Assembly: GCA_017562135.1 (NCBI GenBank)
Contig: QEYB01001329.1
Coordinates: 1 to 64,000 of the forward strand
Length of the DNA: 64,000 nt
Direction of reading: 5' to 3'
Source: Dipylidium caninum
Taxonomy: Eukaryota; Platyhelminthes; Cestoda; Cyclophyllidea; Dipylidiidae
Part shown: positions 36,841 to 49,031 of the stretch, one piece after another
Numbering within the stretch: the first letter of the stretch is position 1
Layout of the letters: each line of letters starts with the position of its first letter
Program-made: the position numbers and the translations under genes
The notes under the pieces: generated by a model
What the model saw: the letters and a program-made list of their open reading frames with translations, nothing else
Databases searched by the model: none
What the model was told of the DNA's origin: nothing

Positions 36841-37684
36841 TCCTAACGATATGCATCGGACTGACCTAGTCTGAACACCAAACTCCTAATCTCCTTCGAT
36901 TGAGGGTCCTACCCTTCTACGGAATGAGAAACTCCCATCTCCCACGACAACTACGTGTAATGAGCAGCCTATTTGTAACGTTGTGAGGAAAGCTCATTCA
37001 AGGCGCTAATTCTATCATTAGTTACTATTAGCTTGAAAAGTCAGCGTGATAGTAAACTGGTTGCCCCTTTGCTCCACCATCGACAAGTAGGGAGTTGGTG
37101 AGGACATTCGAGGGGTAGAGAGCCGTCAAGTGTCCTGGCATTGGACACATCCACGAAGTTGTTTAGGGTCGAAGCAACAGTCCGAGGGGCAGAAAGTATG
37201 GCTGATGTTTTTAGTGACGGAGGGTTGAGGAGATACGGGTTCCGCGGGTTTGGAAATGATAGGTGCGCCGGGACACTTTCCAAATACATAAATTGCGTGC
37301 CAGAATCCACTTGGTTGTTGCGCATTTTCCGCCAGCATGATCCTGCAAACAGTGCGACTATAGGGAAACAAGTCGAGATGGCTGTTTGAGATGCCCCCAT
37401 GGAGGATATGCCGAGCAGGCGAAGAGTTTCACTTTCAGTGAAGTCTCTCGTCGTCAACATTCTGACTTGTCACCATATCCAACCAGCATTCCCACCTATC
37501 TGAAGATTGAGAAGTGGAAGTAGTTGGCGACCATTCTCAGCCTCGTTTCTATTCAACATGACCGATGAAATTTTTTTCGTGCTTTCTAACTCATCACAGT
37601 CTCACCACACCACTCCGCGCATTTCGTCTTCTCGCTAGATTGTTCTGTCTCACAATTCTGACAGCGTGTCGACATAATCCCTTA

Positions 37685-38035
37685 TTGTCTAACAAGGTGA
37701 ACTGGCGGAGGATTGAGACAATAGATTGATTGTGGCGGGGAGACTGTCACTAGAATGATGACGAAGTGAGAGGAAATCAGGCCGACCAGATTCCATAGCT
37801 CGAGGGTCGCGGAAACATCTCACCATAGGATGAACAGAAAAACACGAGTTGAATGGGAAGAGATCCTCGTCAGAGAGGAGGAAGCAATTGACTTGGAACG
37901 TGGAGAGGGCGAGATTTCGTGAGAGATTCGTTTGAATGACAGGTGTCTCAATGCCGATGGTGCAAAGATTAAGCAATTTGTTCTCAACTGCCTCCTAACT
38001 GGTCTGGGGAAGAATATTCATTGTCGAAGGGAAAC
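37685..38035 (+). repeat. Repeat family F, copy 2
   Basis: Second copy of the block at 31925-32310. The middle differs by insertions and deletions while both ends stay alignable. Confidence 0.5.
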
Positions 38036-38204
38036 CTAAAACTGGAAACGTTTGCTTGGTTTTTTTTAGCCATCAACAGCTGACAATGGGGCTGGTTACA
38101 GCTTTACTTTATTATGTTAGGAGTGGTGGTCGGAGACCAAGGTATCATCAATGTGCAGAAAGTGACTTTGCGTTTGCAGAAGTCGTCCATTAGGATGAGA
38201 ATTG

Positions 38205-38260
38205 CACACCTCCGGTGAACGGGAAGAAGTAGGCTTGCAAGGATAGCAATAAACAAATGC
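38205..38260 (+). repeat. Short repeat shared with 49465-49520
   Basis: CCGGTGAACGGGAAGAAGTAGGCTTGCAAGGATAGCAATAAACAA in 38213-38257 parallels GGTGATCGGTGAGAAGTGGACTTGTAAGGATAATAACAAGCAA at 49473-49515, compared in blocks under 20 bases. No gene is associated. Confidence 0.35.
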
Positions 38261-38790
38261 GTGGAGGAGGGAAAGTGTTGGGAGTGAGAGATTTTAGTCG
38301 ATTTAGGCTAATGAATGCACCACGTAGGAAACCGAAATTAGCATTTCACGCGTCCCACTCATTCACCGATTCATTGGGTGACGGTGACGTAAGATGCGAG
38401 GTGGGAAAAGAAAAGAGAGAGGGAAGTGGTAGAGTTGAGGTGGCATTCTTGGTATCTTCGGCGACTGTGCGAGATGTAGTGGAAACTGGCACGGCGTCGT
38501 AAATCTCGTGCTATTCATCACATTGTCGTCACCTTGGCAAAACAGCTAAAAATGGCGAATCTCATTCGCTGCGCGTCAGTCCACTATTCAATCGCAGTGT
38601 CCCCACTCTCGAGTATATTTGCTTCTTCTGGCAGCCTCAGCGCTTTTTCCATTCCCTCAGCCTCTTTCACACTTTGGCGTTCCTTAAGGCGACCAAGATC
38701 CATCTCACTTATCCACTTTTCCAAAATCCGACGGTGGATTTTTGACACGAAATCGGAGCAAGTTAGGCGGAAGGTAATGTGTGCGTGTGC

Positions 38791-38805
38791 GGGCGGGCGG
38801 GTGGG
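38791..38805 (+). other. Canonical G-quadruplex motif with 1-base loops
   Basis: GGGCGGGCGGGTGGG is four G3 tracts separated by single bases, the most stable G4 pattern, followed by another GGGG at 38811-38814. There is no supportable gene next to it. Confidence 0.6.
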
Positions 38806-39199
38806 TGTGTGGGGAAATGGGTGAAAATGTGATAAGTGCAGAGCAAAGTGGCCAGTCCATCAGGCGTGGTGAATAGAGGCGACGTTGACAGTAGTCACTA
38901 ACTCCATTCCACTGCTCAGTTCTCGACCCGTAAGGACATTAGGTTGGTTGAAGTGGCAAGTTTAAAGGTTAATTAATAGTGCGAAGTAGTAGATGGCTTC
39001 GTTATCTGCAAATGAAGCTCTTACGCCTGCCCTCCGTAAGCTTCTCGTGTAGAGTGCACGAAACCATCTTTTGGGTGTCGAGTAGACAGTGTTGTCATGA
39101 AATAGTTGTCATCCACCTTAAACCTGAAGGGGCCGATATTTTTCATTTGTGCACTTGTGGAGGATAAATAACGTGAGTAGCCTGGAGAAAATGTTAGTG

Positions 39200-42100
39200 A
39201 CGCTACCCATCCTTCTTAACAAAGTGCGAAGTGGCAATTGGTACGGTGTTCTGAGTCGAAAATCCCCCCTCGCTTAGCCGTTTATTTAGCCGCCTCATGG
39301 CTTATTCCAGGGCTCTAGGCGATGAGGGCTATGAGGACCGAAGTAGTGCAAGATTTTCAGGTTTAGTGTTCCGAATGAATTAGCGTTCTGTACGAATTCA
39401 CTTTTGAAGGTTAATGCTGTGAAGTGCGTTGTCTTTTTCTTTCATAAATATGTCTCCTTTCTTGGCCTGACCTGGACTCGTTTAGGAGCACTTGGTTATT
39501 CGGGCCGTCTGTTTCCAGCATGTCAAATCCATGATTTTGCACACACACACAGGTCCACGAGAGGAGGATGTAGTTCAGATATATAATTAAATCTGACACA
39601 ATGTGGATTATAAAAAAACTTAGTCAGAGATCTATTATCCCGCAATACCAGGATGCGCATTTTGTTCCCTCATGTTAAATCTTATCCGTTTGTAGCTTTG
39701 CGTCGTCTCAACCTATGATTTTGCCGAAATTATCTCCTCATCTTCCCATGTCGGATTGGCTATTTCAGAACGTGCTCCCTAGACCAAGGTTATTTTTATT
39801 ATTTATTGTTATTTATTTGCGCCCGGAACGATTGGTTGAAAATGGTGAGTTATTCGGCACTCATGATGATCCTCTTCAACTCCCTCAACGTGTAAGGCTT
39901 TAATGAAGGAGTCAGTCACTGATGCATCTGCGTTTGATGAAGTGGATTTTTTGAAGACTCTCCTGAACCTTACACCAGGTGCGAATCATTACCTCCACAT
40001 CCACTTAAAGTCCCTCAAGTCTCTGTTAACCCTATTGAAAATGCGTTCTATTCCTGTCAAAGCATGGTCTTTTTGTTATACTTTCTTAATTGCCCATGAT
40101 ACGAGGTAATGTTATCATTTTCATTTAAAGGTATTAAAACATTGTTCTGTATCCCAACTCCCCAGGCGTCTTGGCATTCTCAATTCTCCCTGGTAGATAC
40201 ACCATTATTTAGCTACTTATTGGTTGTGTCTGTATGACGCGGCATCTGACACGAACATTCATCCCGATTGCCAAAATTTCTGCCAGAACACGTGTGGCTA
40301 GCTGCCAAAAGGAGCGGCCAAAGAGTGACACCTCTTCGAACGGCCGTTTCGCCACTAGCAGCCCTTGGGGTCAGAAATATCGTGAACAGATACACTGAAG
40401 GATTGAGAAGTCTATCATATTAAAGTACATTGCCAGAGGAAAGCTGTTAGATAAGAAATGAGAACAGCGAGTTTCATAAAGTCATCTCAAATTTCCAAAT
40501 GGCCTGCTAATGTAGCAAATATAATTCCTTATCTCCCATCGACACCATCCAATTGATTTAACTGCTTCTTCGTCAGAGGCGACACTTCTACTTTCCTCCT
40601 CTTCATCCACCATAAGCCACAATTTCATCAAGTTTCCCTCCTCTTCCTTCTACATCGCGGACACACCGCCAGTCTGCTTCGCCTATCTGTTCAGTGTCAG
40701 GCGAAAGAGGGGAAGAGTCCACGTTACTCGTCTAACCATCCTTCCCCATTGTTGACGCATCTGAAAACAGCTTCTTGAGCTACACCAAGTCCTCTACTTA
40801 CGCTTCAACTCAGCAATGTATTTAAAGAGGCGACAAACGTTGACCATGCGTATTGTGATCTCAATGCCAACTCTGTCTCAACATTGTCGACCAATCTTCG
40901 TAACCAACAGGGTGGACAGATGGAGAGGCGGACGGGTAGATGATAGCACTCAACTGGTCGAGAAAAAATCAAGTTCCGCAAAATGTCCTTCTCTCCGCTC
41001 CCGCTCACATCCCTGAGTGCAAAGTTCCAGGTCACCGCCTCTCCCCACATCCCATCACGTTAACCACCATGCAGATCGCACATGGACCGTATCCTTCCAC
41101 CGCATTTTCAACTGTGTGCAGACCATTTCACAACCCAAGCCTTACTGAGTGGTCACCTCTTCTCCGGAAAGGGGGAAAGCTCAAGGCCATTCCTCCAAGT
41201 AGCTGGTCCCACTAGACGCGTAGCCCACCTGCCCTCGAAACCGGTCAACTCCAAAATTCCACGCGGTGCCTCATCCCAGTCACTCCTTCGTGTGTCCCGC
41301 TCCCCTGGTTCCTGCTACACGAGAGTGAAGTAGTCCCTCTAACTCTCGCAGGGACGCTGTTCTCCACGAGGCAGTCAGCTATTGTCGGTGCGCTTCATCT
41401 CTTGCTGTACGAGGTTTGGGTTACATTCCTGCAAAATCTTTCACCAAAACCCACAAAATGATCCACTTGGTAGAAAATGGACAAAGTCAAGAAAGTGTGA
41501 GCGACAAATGTCCTTGATTTTCAACTCTCATTGGTAAAGGCTCAGTGAGCTCAAAAGAAGCGAACTGCTTCGTGTATCACCTTGACCATATCACGCTGAT
41601 GAATTTTCATTGATCGTACGGTGCTCGCACGATTAACGTCAAGTCAAAGCCAACATCTGTACAAAAAGTCAGCAGGGGGACCCCTATTTGGCAACCCTGA
41701 GGGATGTCTGAGATGACATCAGTCAATTCGCCCACACACACGCCAGCCTGTGAGACAGCTAAATTCTCCGTGTAGGATGCCTTGTGGATTTCCTTGTACG
41801 CCATGGACTTATCCGATTCCTGAATAACGTCATTAGTTAATGACCTTTCATTTGCGATAAATATTTTCCCAATTTGTAACGCTGAAGGCGATTTGCTGAA
41901 AACACAACCTTTCATTCCACACATTCATTAATCACCCCATTTCTCCCTCGAGTGAGTCAAATTCATCGGTTTTTCATGAGGCAAATGTGGGGAGGAAGGT
42001 ATTGGTTGAGAGTCCGACTGGTAGAATGAATAAGAGTCACGTTAGCCGCAGTAATCACGCCAACCGATTGTATTTTTGACAGCTTAATGACAACCTACAA

Positions 42101-42924
42101 GCAAAGCTAAGTCCTGCCTGAGCACCATCTTGTGTTTTTGCAGAGTGTCGAGACACAACGTCGTTCTGCTTCTTTTTATGTGTGACATAAGCTCTGTCCA
42201 GCTGCCGGTAGAAAATCAACAGGTTTCTGAGACCTGCACTTAATGTCTCTCATATAGTGAGTTATAAGCAGAGTTTCAGTGTAGAGAAATCGTCAAAACG
42301 TAAGTGAAATTCACCAACTGACTTTCAGCCAAAATTCCACCACTCAGCATTGGGGCGAGTGGACTACTCGAAGATGACGACTGATTTTCACTCTCGAGTG
42401 CCGCCTCTCGTGTGACAGTTTTGAGCTGCAGCCGAAGAAAGCTAAGAGACATTTGCGCATATTTAAGGCGCCGCCAAGGGGAATTCCTTCAAATCCTACC
42501 AAGTCCGGTGCCGCAAATGGCACTTTGAATAGTGTCATTTCTTGCTGAAATCTGCGCTTGCTGGTGCGGGAGTGCGGTCTGCCAAGAAACCCTCAGATGA
42601 AGCCATCGCTTGTGTGTCAGTGTAAAGAATCCAACGGGATTGAAATGTCGAGTTTCCACCCTATACTCAACTGTTTCCTGCCTTGAGTAGGAGTGGCGAT
42701 TTACTCTGCATCAACGACTTTGCAACAGCAAAGCTTCAGTGAGGTAAACAACCGCCAAGGAATATCATTACAGAAAATCTCTGCACAGTAGGCGTGAATG
42801 AAAATACCTTGCAGCGAAATCGGTTTCAGTGGCACTCTCGTCCTAATCTCCTCACTGTTAATCGTCCACAAGCCCCCAAGATGTTTCTTCAGTAGGCCCA
42901 TTGTCCCCCGATTTTTATACTCAA
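39200..42924. other. No supportable gene
   Basis: Short frames only; AT-rich around 39.6-40.2 kb. Nothing recognisable. Confidence 0.45.
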
Positions 42925-43060
42925 AGCTGAGTGGGGATTTAACACTTTAAACAACTAAATCAACGGACGTAGTGCAGATTGCCGTTATGCACTGAAACGA
43001 GAGTTGATTTGTGTTCGCAATGGTAAATTCTTTCAATTTCTCACTTCCTTCCACCTACTG
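42925..43060 (+). repeat. Dispersed repeat family A, partial copy 4
   Basis: GTGGGGATTTAACACTTTAAACAACTAAATCAAC parallels 29285-29320 (shared GGGGATTTAACAC and ACTAA core), followed by a matching run up to TTTCTCACTTCCTTCCAC. Only the segment present in copy 3 is seen. Confidence 0.4.
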
Positions 43061-45129
43061 CTTTTCACCGTCCTCCTTACTCCGTGGTGAAGGCGTTAAC
43101 GCTGATCTACTTGAAACACAGGATGATGATGTGAAGTGGCTTCTGTAAAATTGGCCATAGCGAAACTTCCTGCTCAACTGGGGCTGTGTTGTTAAGTTGG
43201 TTAGAAAGTAAGAAAAGGTAGTTTGCGAATAGACTTGCACATCTTGTCGCCTAAGCTCATTAGTCAAATATTTGTCCCTTCATTGCGTGCAACCAAGAAC
43301 GAAATCAGCTTTTCATGCCGGTCAAGAACTCTTCTTAGCCTATTTGCCCATTCTCCCGAAAGATTTTTTTCACTACAGAAAGCAGTCACCTTTCGATGAA
43401 GTATAGGTGACGGTGAAAGGACTCACAGTAAATGCATTGCTGAATGAACGTGCTCTTTGAGTCGTAGTCCACTTACAAATCGGCCAAAAAGATGGGTCCA
43501 GGGGTAGAGCGTTCTTCCCGTGTGTAATTTCATTCGACTAATGCTAACTTTGACCGCCGCAAACCTATGGTATGTGTAACACAGTCACTCGTGAGGTTTG
43601 CGCCATACTCCCAGGCTATCAAATCACCAATTTTTTTATTGTAAACGAGACACTTCGGCATTTAATGGCCGATGATGCGACTTTGACGGGCATGGCCACT
43701 ATAACTCTGTGGTTGTTGCTGTTGATTGTCCTTGTAGGTCTTAAATGGAAGAAGATATCGTTTATCCGTGTAACACACAAATGATCACTGGGAGGCGGCG
43801 TGAAAGTGCTGATGACGAAGTTATCTCTTGGTGAAAATGGAAGGCCGATAAGGACCGCCAACAAGACCAGAGCAGTCAGAATGTTGCACACGAGGAAATT
43901 GGGTAAAGACCTTATTAGGAGGATTACCAGCTGAATTTGAAAGAATGCCCTGAAGTCCAATGAAAGTGAGCCTCAGACGATTTATAGAACTAATGATCAT
44001 ACTACTACTACTAAAGCCAAAGGTACGCGAAGATGGGTAAAACAATCGAATGAAGTGGAAGATTTTTATTGTTAACACTATCAACAAATTGAACTATGAC
44101 ATGAACTGTTAGTTGCTTAGTAGCTTGATTAAAGTGAAGTTGTTCAATTGGAGGCCGAGAAACACCTATTACTGTCTCTTCCTCGGGAATGAACACAGTA
44201 CATTCATGCTTCTTCCTTTCGCTGCAAAATAGAAGCACCATTCTACTTCAATGCTCAAAAACTTGACACCAACTTCCTCAAATGCTTCAAAAACAATGTG
44301 TACGAATCGCTTGCAGATGAGCCTGAAGTGTAACGTATACGGTTGGCACCCATGCAGAGGGGACGTTTACAGTCAATGATCACTCGTAACCCATCGCGTC
44401 ACACTACTGGTGGGGGAAGGACTACGTTGATCTCAAGACGAGGTGAACACTCAGGAATGCGTTTGAGTGCTCCCTTCCTCACAATCCTCTTCCCAACATC
44501 AATTCTCACAATTTTTAATTCGTTCGCTCCACCTTCTGTTTCTTCGACCCCTGATAATGATTCTTTCGTGCTCATTTCTCCTTCTCATCTTCCTGCTTCC
44601 TCTCCGTCCCCGTCTTCGCCTCCGCTGTCATGTCTGCCTCCATCTCTGTTTCCACCTCCTCTTCCGAACCACTCTCCATTTCAATTGTCAATTGCGTCTG
44701 CGTTTCAGATTTTTACCACTTATTCGCATCTCCTTTTTGCGCTTTGGCCCCTCCACTCGTTACTTTTCGACTCGATGTCTGTCATAAATATTGACTCTGA
44801 CTCGGCTTCACCTATCATCAAATCTCCCCGGCCATTCCAATCATTCTCTAGTTTTGCCGACACCTCCACTGCCCAAAGCCACAAAAGCCGCCCTTTGAGC
44901 CTCTTGTGCGATGCGAAATATTTTGAGATTTATCGTAATCTCAGTCTTAGGTTCCATCCCCTCCAGATCAACTGTGGTAGCTTGGCCCGACACGACACAG
45001 CACTCGTCCAATTTAAATTTAGCTTTCCCTCACTATGAGATAAGACTTGCGAGACAGATAGCACTAAGCGAAGGTATATGATTGCAGAGATCATGCTTGA
45101 GGATCAACACTCATTATGCCACATACTGC
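43061..45129. other. Pyrimidine-rich interval, no supportable gene
   Basis: The longest plus-strand frame of the window (231 codons, 44343-45038) falls here, but its middle is a C/T-rich tract reading as Pro/Ser/Leu low complexity, and a second plus frame is also open inside it. Chance opening through compositional bias is the simpler reading. Confidence 0.4.
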
Positions 45130-47960
45130 AGCATCAAGTTTTCAGGCTAGGAAAGCTCATGTGTCATGTCACTACGAATTACGCCGGCTAGGCAGATGTC
45201 CACACGCAGTGACATGCGAAATAACGACTAGAAGGCACATGCGATGCGGCATGGTAGACGGACCTTGTGGAAACGCCTACCCTTATAATTAACTTGCGTC
45301 TCGTGTTTGTGAGCGAAGTTTGCCGTATTACGAGAGCCGACGCTATTGTACGAGGCGATTTTCCCCAAGCCACACGGTCTACAGGCAGTGTCGTCAGAGG
45401 CTTGAACTGAGAGTTGTCAGAGGCTTAAACTGAGAGTTAAGTGGTGAATCGGTGACATGTAGTGTGACCGGTTAATGGGTAAGAGCTTTGAAGGCTTATG
45501 CCTCAGTAGCTCTGTTTCCAATACCTCTCCGCACTCATGAAAAAACTCTTGTCGCATGGACCACAACACAACCCGACTTAACAGTATCTTCTCAAGCCCA
45601 CACCGGAAGACTTCGAGCTGGGCAAAGCCCTTCTTTTCTGCATGTGGTGTGAACACCCATGCACACACGGAGTTTGAGGTCCACCATTGAGTCTATTTAA
45701 CAGCACGAGAGTCTGTTGCAGGTGGGAGTAGGGTCATGAGTGACTAGCAGTAGATAGATGACGATGAGTGTATCATCGTCCGAGCAATTTTGTGTCGCTT
45801 GTTAAGGATGTGGTTATCCAATAACATCCCGCAATTCGACACGAACTCTGATGGTTTCCAATTTTTCGTACACGGAAGAGGCCAATGGCAGCCCGTAGCT
45901 GCAACTACGCGTTACCCAAATAATGTAAAGCTGCGCACATTCGCGAACTCCCTATTATAGTTGACCGGGTGTGAGGTGAGGTAAAAGCGGATAGGAAGGG
46001 TAATTGGAAGGGCAAATTCAAACGGCAAACCTCACGAAAATGCGTGGGTGTTTAAAGGCGGGAACGCGAGGTATTAACTGCGGGTGTGGGAAAATCGCTG
46101 GACCTTGCATTACATGGAGAAGGAAGCAGAGCCGAAGTCACCCTCATTTCACTCTGGCAATTCATTGATGTGTGCGAAGCAAAGCATAGTCCGCATAAAC
46201 CTCACTTAAATGCCAACAACCCTCTCTCATTGGGTTAGAGGGATATCAATGGCGCATGACATCGACCCTACTAGACGATCTGACAGCCTGTGAAGGAAAA
46301 AGTTGTGTGAATACTAATTTGCAGTTCTCTTCATCCGTACTGACTTCTCAAAAGGGCTCATTCTGGAAACAGGTTTCATGGTGGTGGGACGAGGTTTATA
46401 AAGGGAAGTGAGTGAGCTTAGCAGCATAATTCTCATCGTAGTGGCTTTCTGCAATCTCAAAGAACAGATACCATTTTTGTAGGTTTGTCTTTTCCCTCTG
46501 GACCTATTTTTGTGCGCATAAATTCTACTTTTCCACGCTCCAGTTGCTTAGTTGAAATCGTTGAAATTAGACGTAAACTGTTGAATATTCTTGTTGATTA
46601 CTCGCCGGCGGTGGTTGTCTTTATTGAAGAGGGATTCAGACGAGTGGAAGGTTCTGTCAGTGGCTAGCTGTAAAGGAAAATGTTGGTCAGCGAGGAACAA
46701 ACTCTTCCACATTGCAAGGCCCGTCACCGTGCCATTTTTCAAAACCAAGTTTTATAATTTTATGGTGAGTTACTTAACTTATGCAACTCGTCTAGGAATG
46801 ACCTTTGTTTACAGTGAGCCCAAACTAACTGCAATTCATCCACTCAGTAATTCTTCCTCACCACGCGAGATTGAAATCGTGTCGTGAGCACACCCATCCG
46901 TTTGGGGTTTTGGCAGGCGTTTCTCCGCGTTCCTTGATCGCCTGCCAAAATGCCTTGTATCCTCTACCACACTCAGCCGATTAGAGTGGTTTTATATTTG
47001 GGAATTGAGACAGCACTTAGTATTTCTGTCCACCAAAGAGAATAAATCGGATTCGATAAGCCAAGATCATCCACGATCTACATTGATGAATTGGCTCTGG
47101 TAGGTGGTTGTGTAGAAATGGGTGGACAATATAGACAAAATAGCTGGTTGGTGACTAGCCTCAACTCATTCCGTGTCACCGAGATTAGCAGTAGCAGTAA
47201 TTTCCCAAATTCGCCATTTTTTTCCCGAATGAGGTGGAAAGCAGTTCGCAAAGAAAACGCGAATTCCTCAAGTAGCTTAGCGACAACAGGTACACACAAC
47301 AAATCATGTAGAACAAAAAAGAAATTCAATCTGTCAGGCAAAATCGATGTAGACAATACTAGGAGGAACCGAGATCAAACAAGACAAGCGAGATGAAATT
47401 ATTTGGTTGACATTGTGGAGGGTCGCATTTCGAGGGGGCCACCATCGAAGCAGGTCGGCGTGCTTTTCACCGAGAACATCTCACACCCATTATTCACGTT
47501 CGATGCATACGTTGAGAACACCTCTGCGGGTCCTCTAGTGCTCCATTGCAGAATGAGTTATACTCACCGACGCTTGACGAGTGATAGTCGGTCGTTGTCC
47601 TCTCTAGTCTGCGCGCACCACATGTCGCAATAATAATGATTAGGAGTTTTCTCTAAGGACGTCATGTTCAACGCCAATTGTGAAGACTATTTGTGTGCCG
47701 GGACGCCATTATGAGGATGACACTATAGGTACACAGATCCACCTTCTCACCAGACCTATCAGCACCATGGGTTCCACCAATGCCAGAGAAAAGTGGGCTG
47801 CCTTGCAACCAACCTGTGACAGAAAACGGAAATCACAAGGAAAACGGTACGCAAGCTTGTTTTCACCTTACTTTAAACCAACATGGTCGCAGGTCGGACT
47901 TTCACCGTTGTCGGGCACAAGTTGTCACGCCGCATTGGAAGAAGTTGAAGTGAATCAAGC
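45130..47960 (-). mobile_element. Composite repeat family X, copy 3 (inverted relative to copy 1)
   Basis: Reading the reverse complement reproduces copy 1 in the same order: the 47400-47960 part matches 8030-8640, 46700-47400 matches 8640-9300, and 45130-46700 matches 9300-10800. The conserved centre keeps CCTCGCTGACCAACATTTTCCTT (split here across about 46680-46702) and a TATAAAA on the minus strand at 46750-46756. No coding capacity is supported. Confidence 0.6.
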
Positions 47961-48911
47961 GAAGGAGAAAAGACTTCTTCCGACAACTATCGATAACCTC
48001 GTTAATTCTCATAGCCAGGGTGAAGCAAGGTTTACACTATACCAGAAGTGAAATTCACAGGAGGTTTCACCTGACTTTGTCACCAACCAGGAATCTACTG
48101 TACAGCGGAAAATGAATGTTGAAAAGCGGACGATTCGTATTATCCTAAGGAGAGCTCTGTGGCACTTTACATTGTCACCATCTGGCCATGTACTAATTTC
48201 ACGCCCGAAGTGAGTTGGTTCAAACGAGCGGAACGACTGAGCGTAAAGCAGCACAAACCTAAGAGCGTGAAGACGGAATATTTCTTTATTATGGAAATGC
48301 TCCAGGAAAGAACACAAGCAATGGCGACAAAGGAAGAGAAGCATAAGTGGATAGAATGGATAGAAAGAGTCACCCACGACAAAAGTTGAAACTTGAAGGA
48401 AAAAAACATAAAGAACTGGATAAGATTTTTTGCTTTTCTAGTGTTGAAAGACGAAGAGCTAAGATAAGGGGATGACATAATTAACACTGAACGATCAATG
48501 GATTGGCTACTTCCTCATCAGTATAAGCAACCTTCCCATCCGTGACATTGCTTGTGCGCAATTTAATCTTCTGCTTTATATAAGGAAACTCGAAATAGAG
48601 ACTCGAGTGCATTTTTAATGACGGGAAAAGAAAGGGTGAAATACCACCTTTCTAGGACCGCGGATATTGCATCAGCGCTCAATGATCCAGGCGATGAGTA
48701 CCATTGAGATTCCTTATTCTCACCAAAATAGAAGGCTCTGTCCTCCACTTGCTATATACAGCGAAAAGGCAAATGTGCTTAATCCGCTAAATTGGGCATG
48801 TTTAATTGGGAAACGTTAGTAGACGTCGTTGGTTGGAGACAGCATCTGGGGGGCGGGGCAGTTATTGATTGCTGTTGTGAATTCAGGACTTTCGTCGGAG
48901 GTGGTAGTAGA

Positions 48912-49031
48912 TGCTGCCCAATGAGCAAGGTGATGCAGTCGCTACGGATGGAGTTACTCAGTCAGTTGGCTGCGTTCTCGCCCTTCTGCGATTCGCCACG
49001 CGTCCACTGGAACGTCGCTCTCCTTGCCCAG
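48912..49031 (+). CDS. Weak candidate exon with a GTAAAT donor
   Basis: The frame MSKVMQSLRMELLSQL, FSPFCDSPRVHWNVALLAQ runs directly into CAG|GTAAAT at 49031/49032. Composition looks protein-like, but I recognise no family and see no partner exon. Confidence 0.2.

Larger units (their letters stand above)
34500..37684. other. No supportable gene apart from weak frames
   Basis: Contains the weak 36014-36442 candidate, simple repeats at 36.8 kb, and an interval at 37041-37460 open on both strands. No motif is recognised. Confidence 0.4.

Noticed and set aside
44343..45038. Longest plus-strand open frame (231 codons) as a protein gene
   Set aside because: Its core is a C/T-rich tract translating to Pro/Ser/Leu low complexity, a second frame is open within it, and no motif or splice context supports it.
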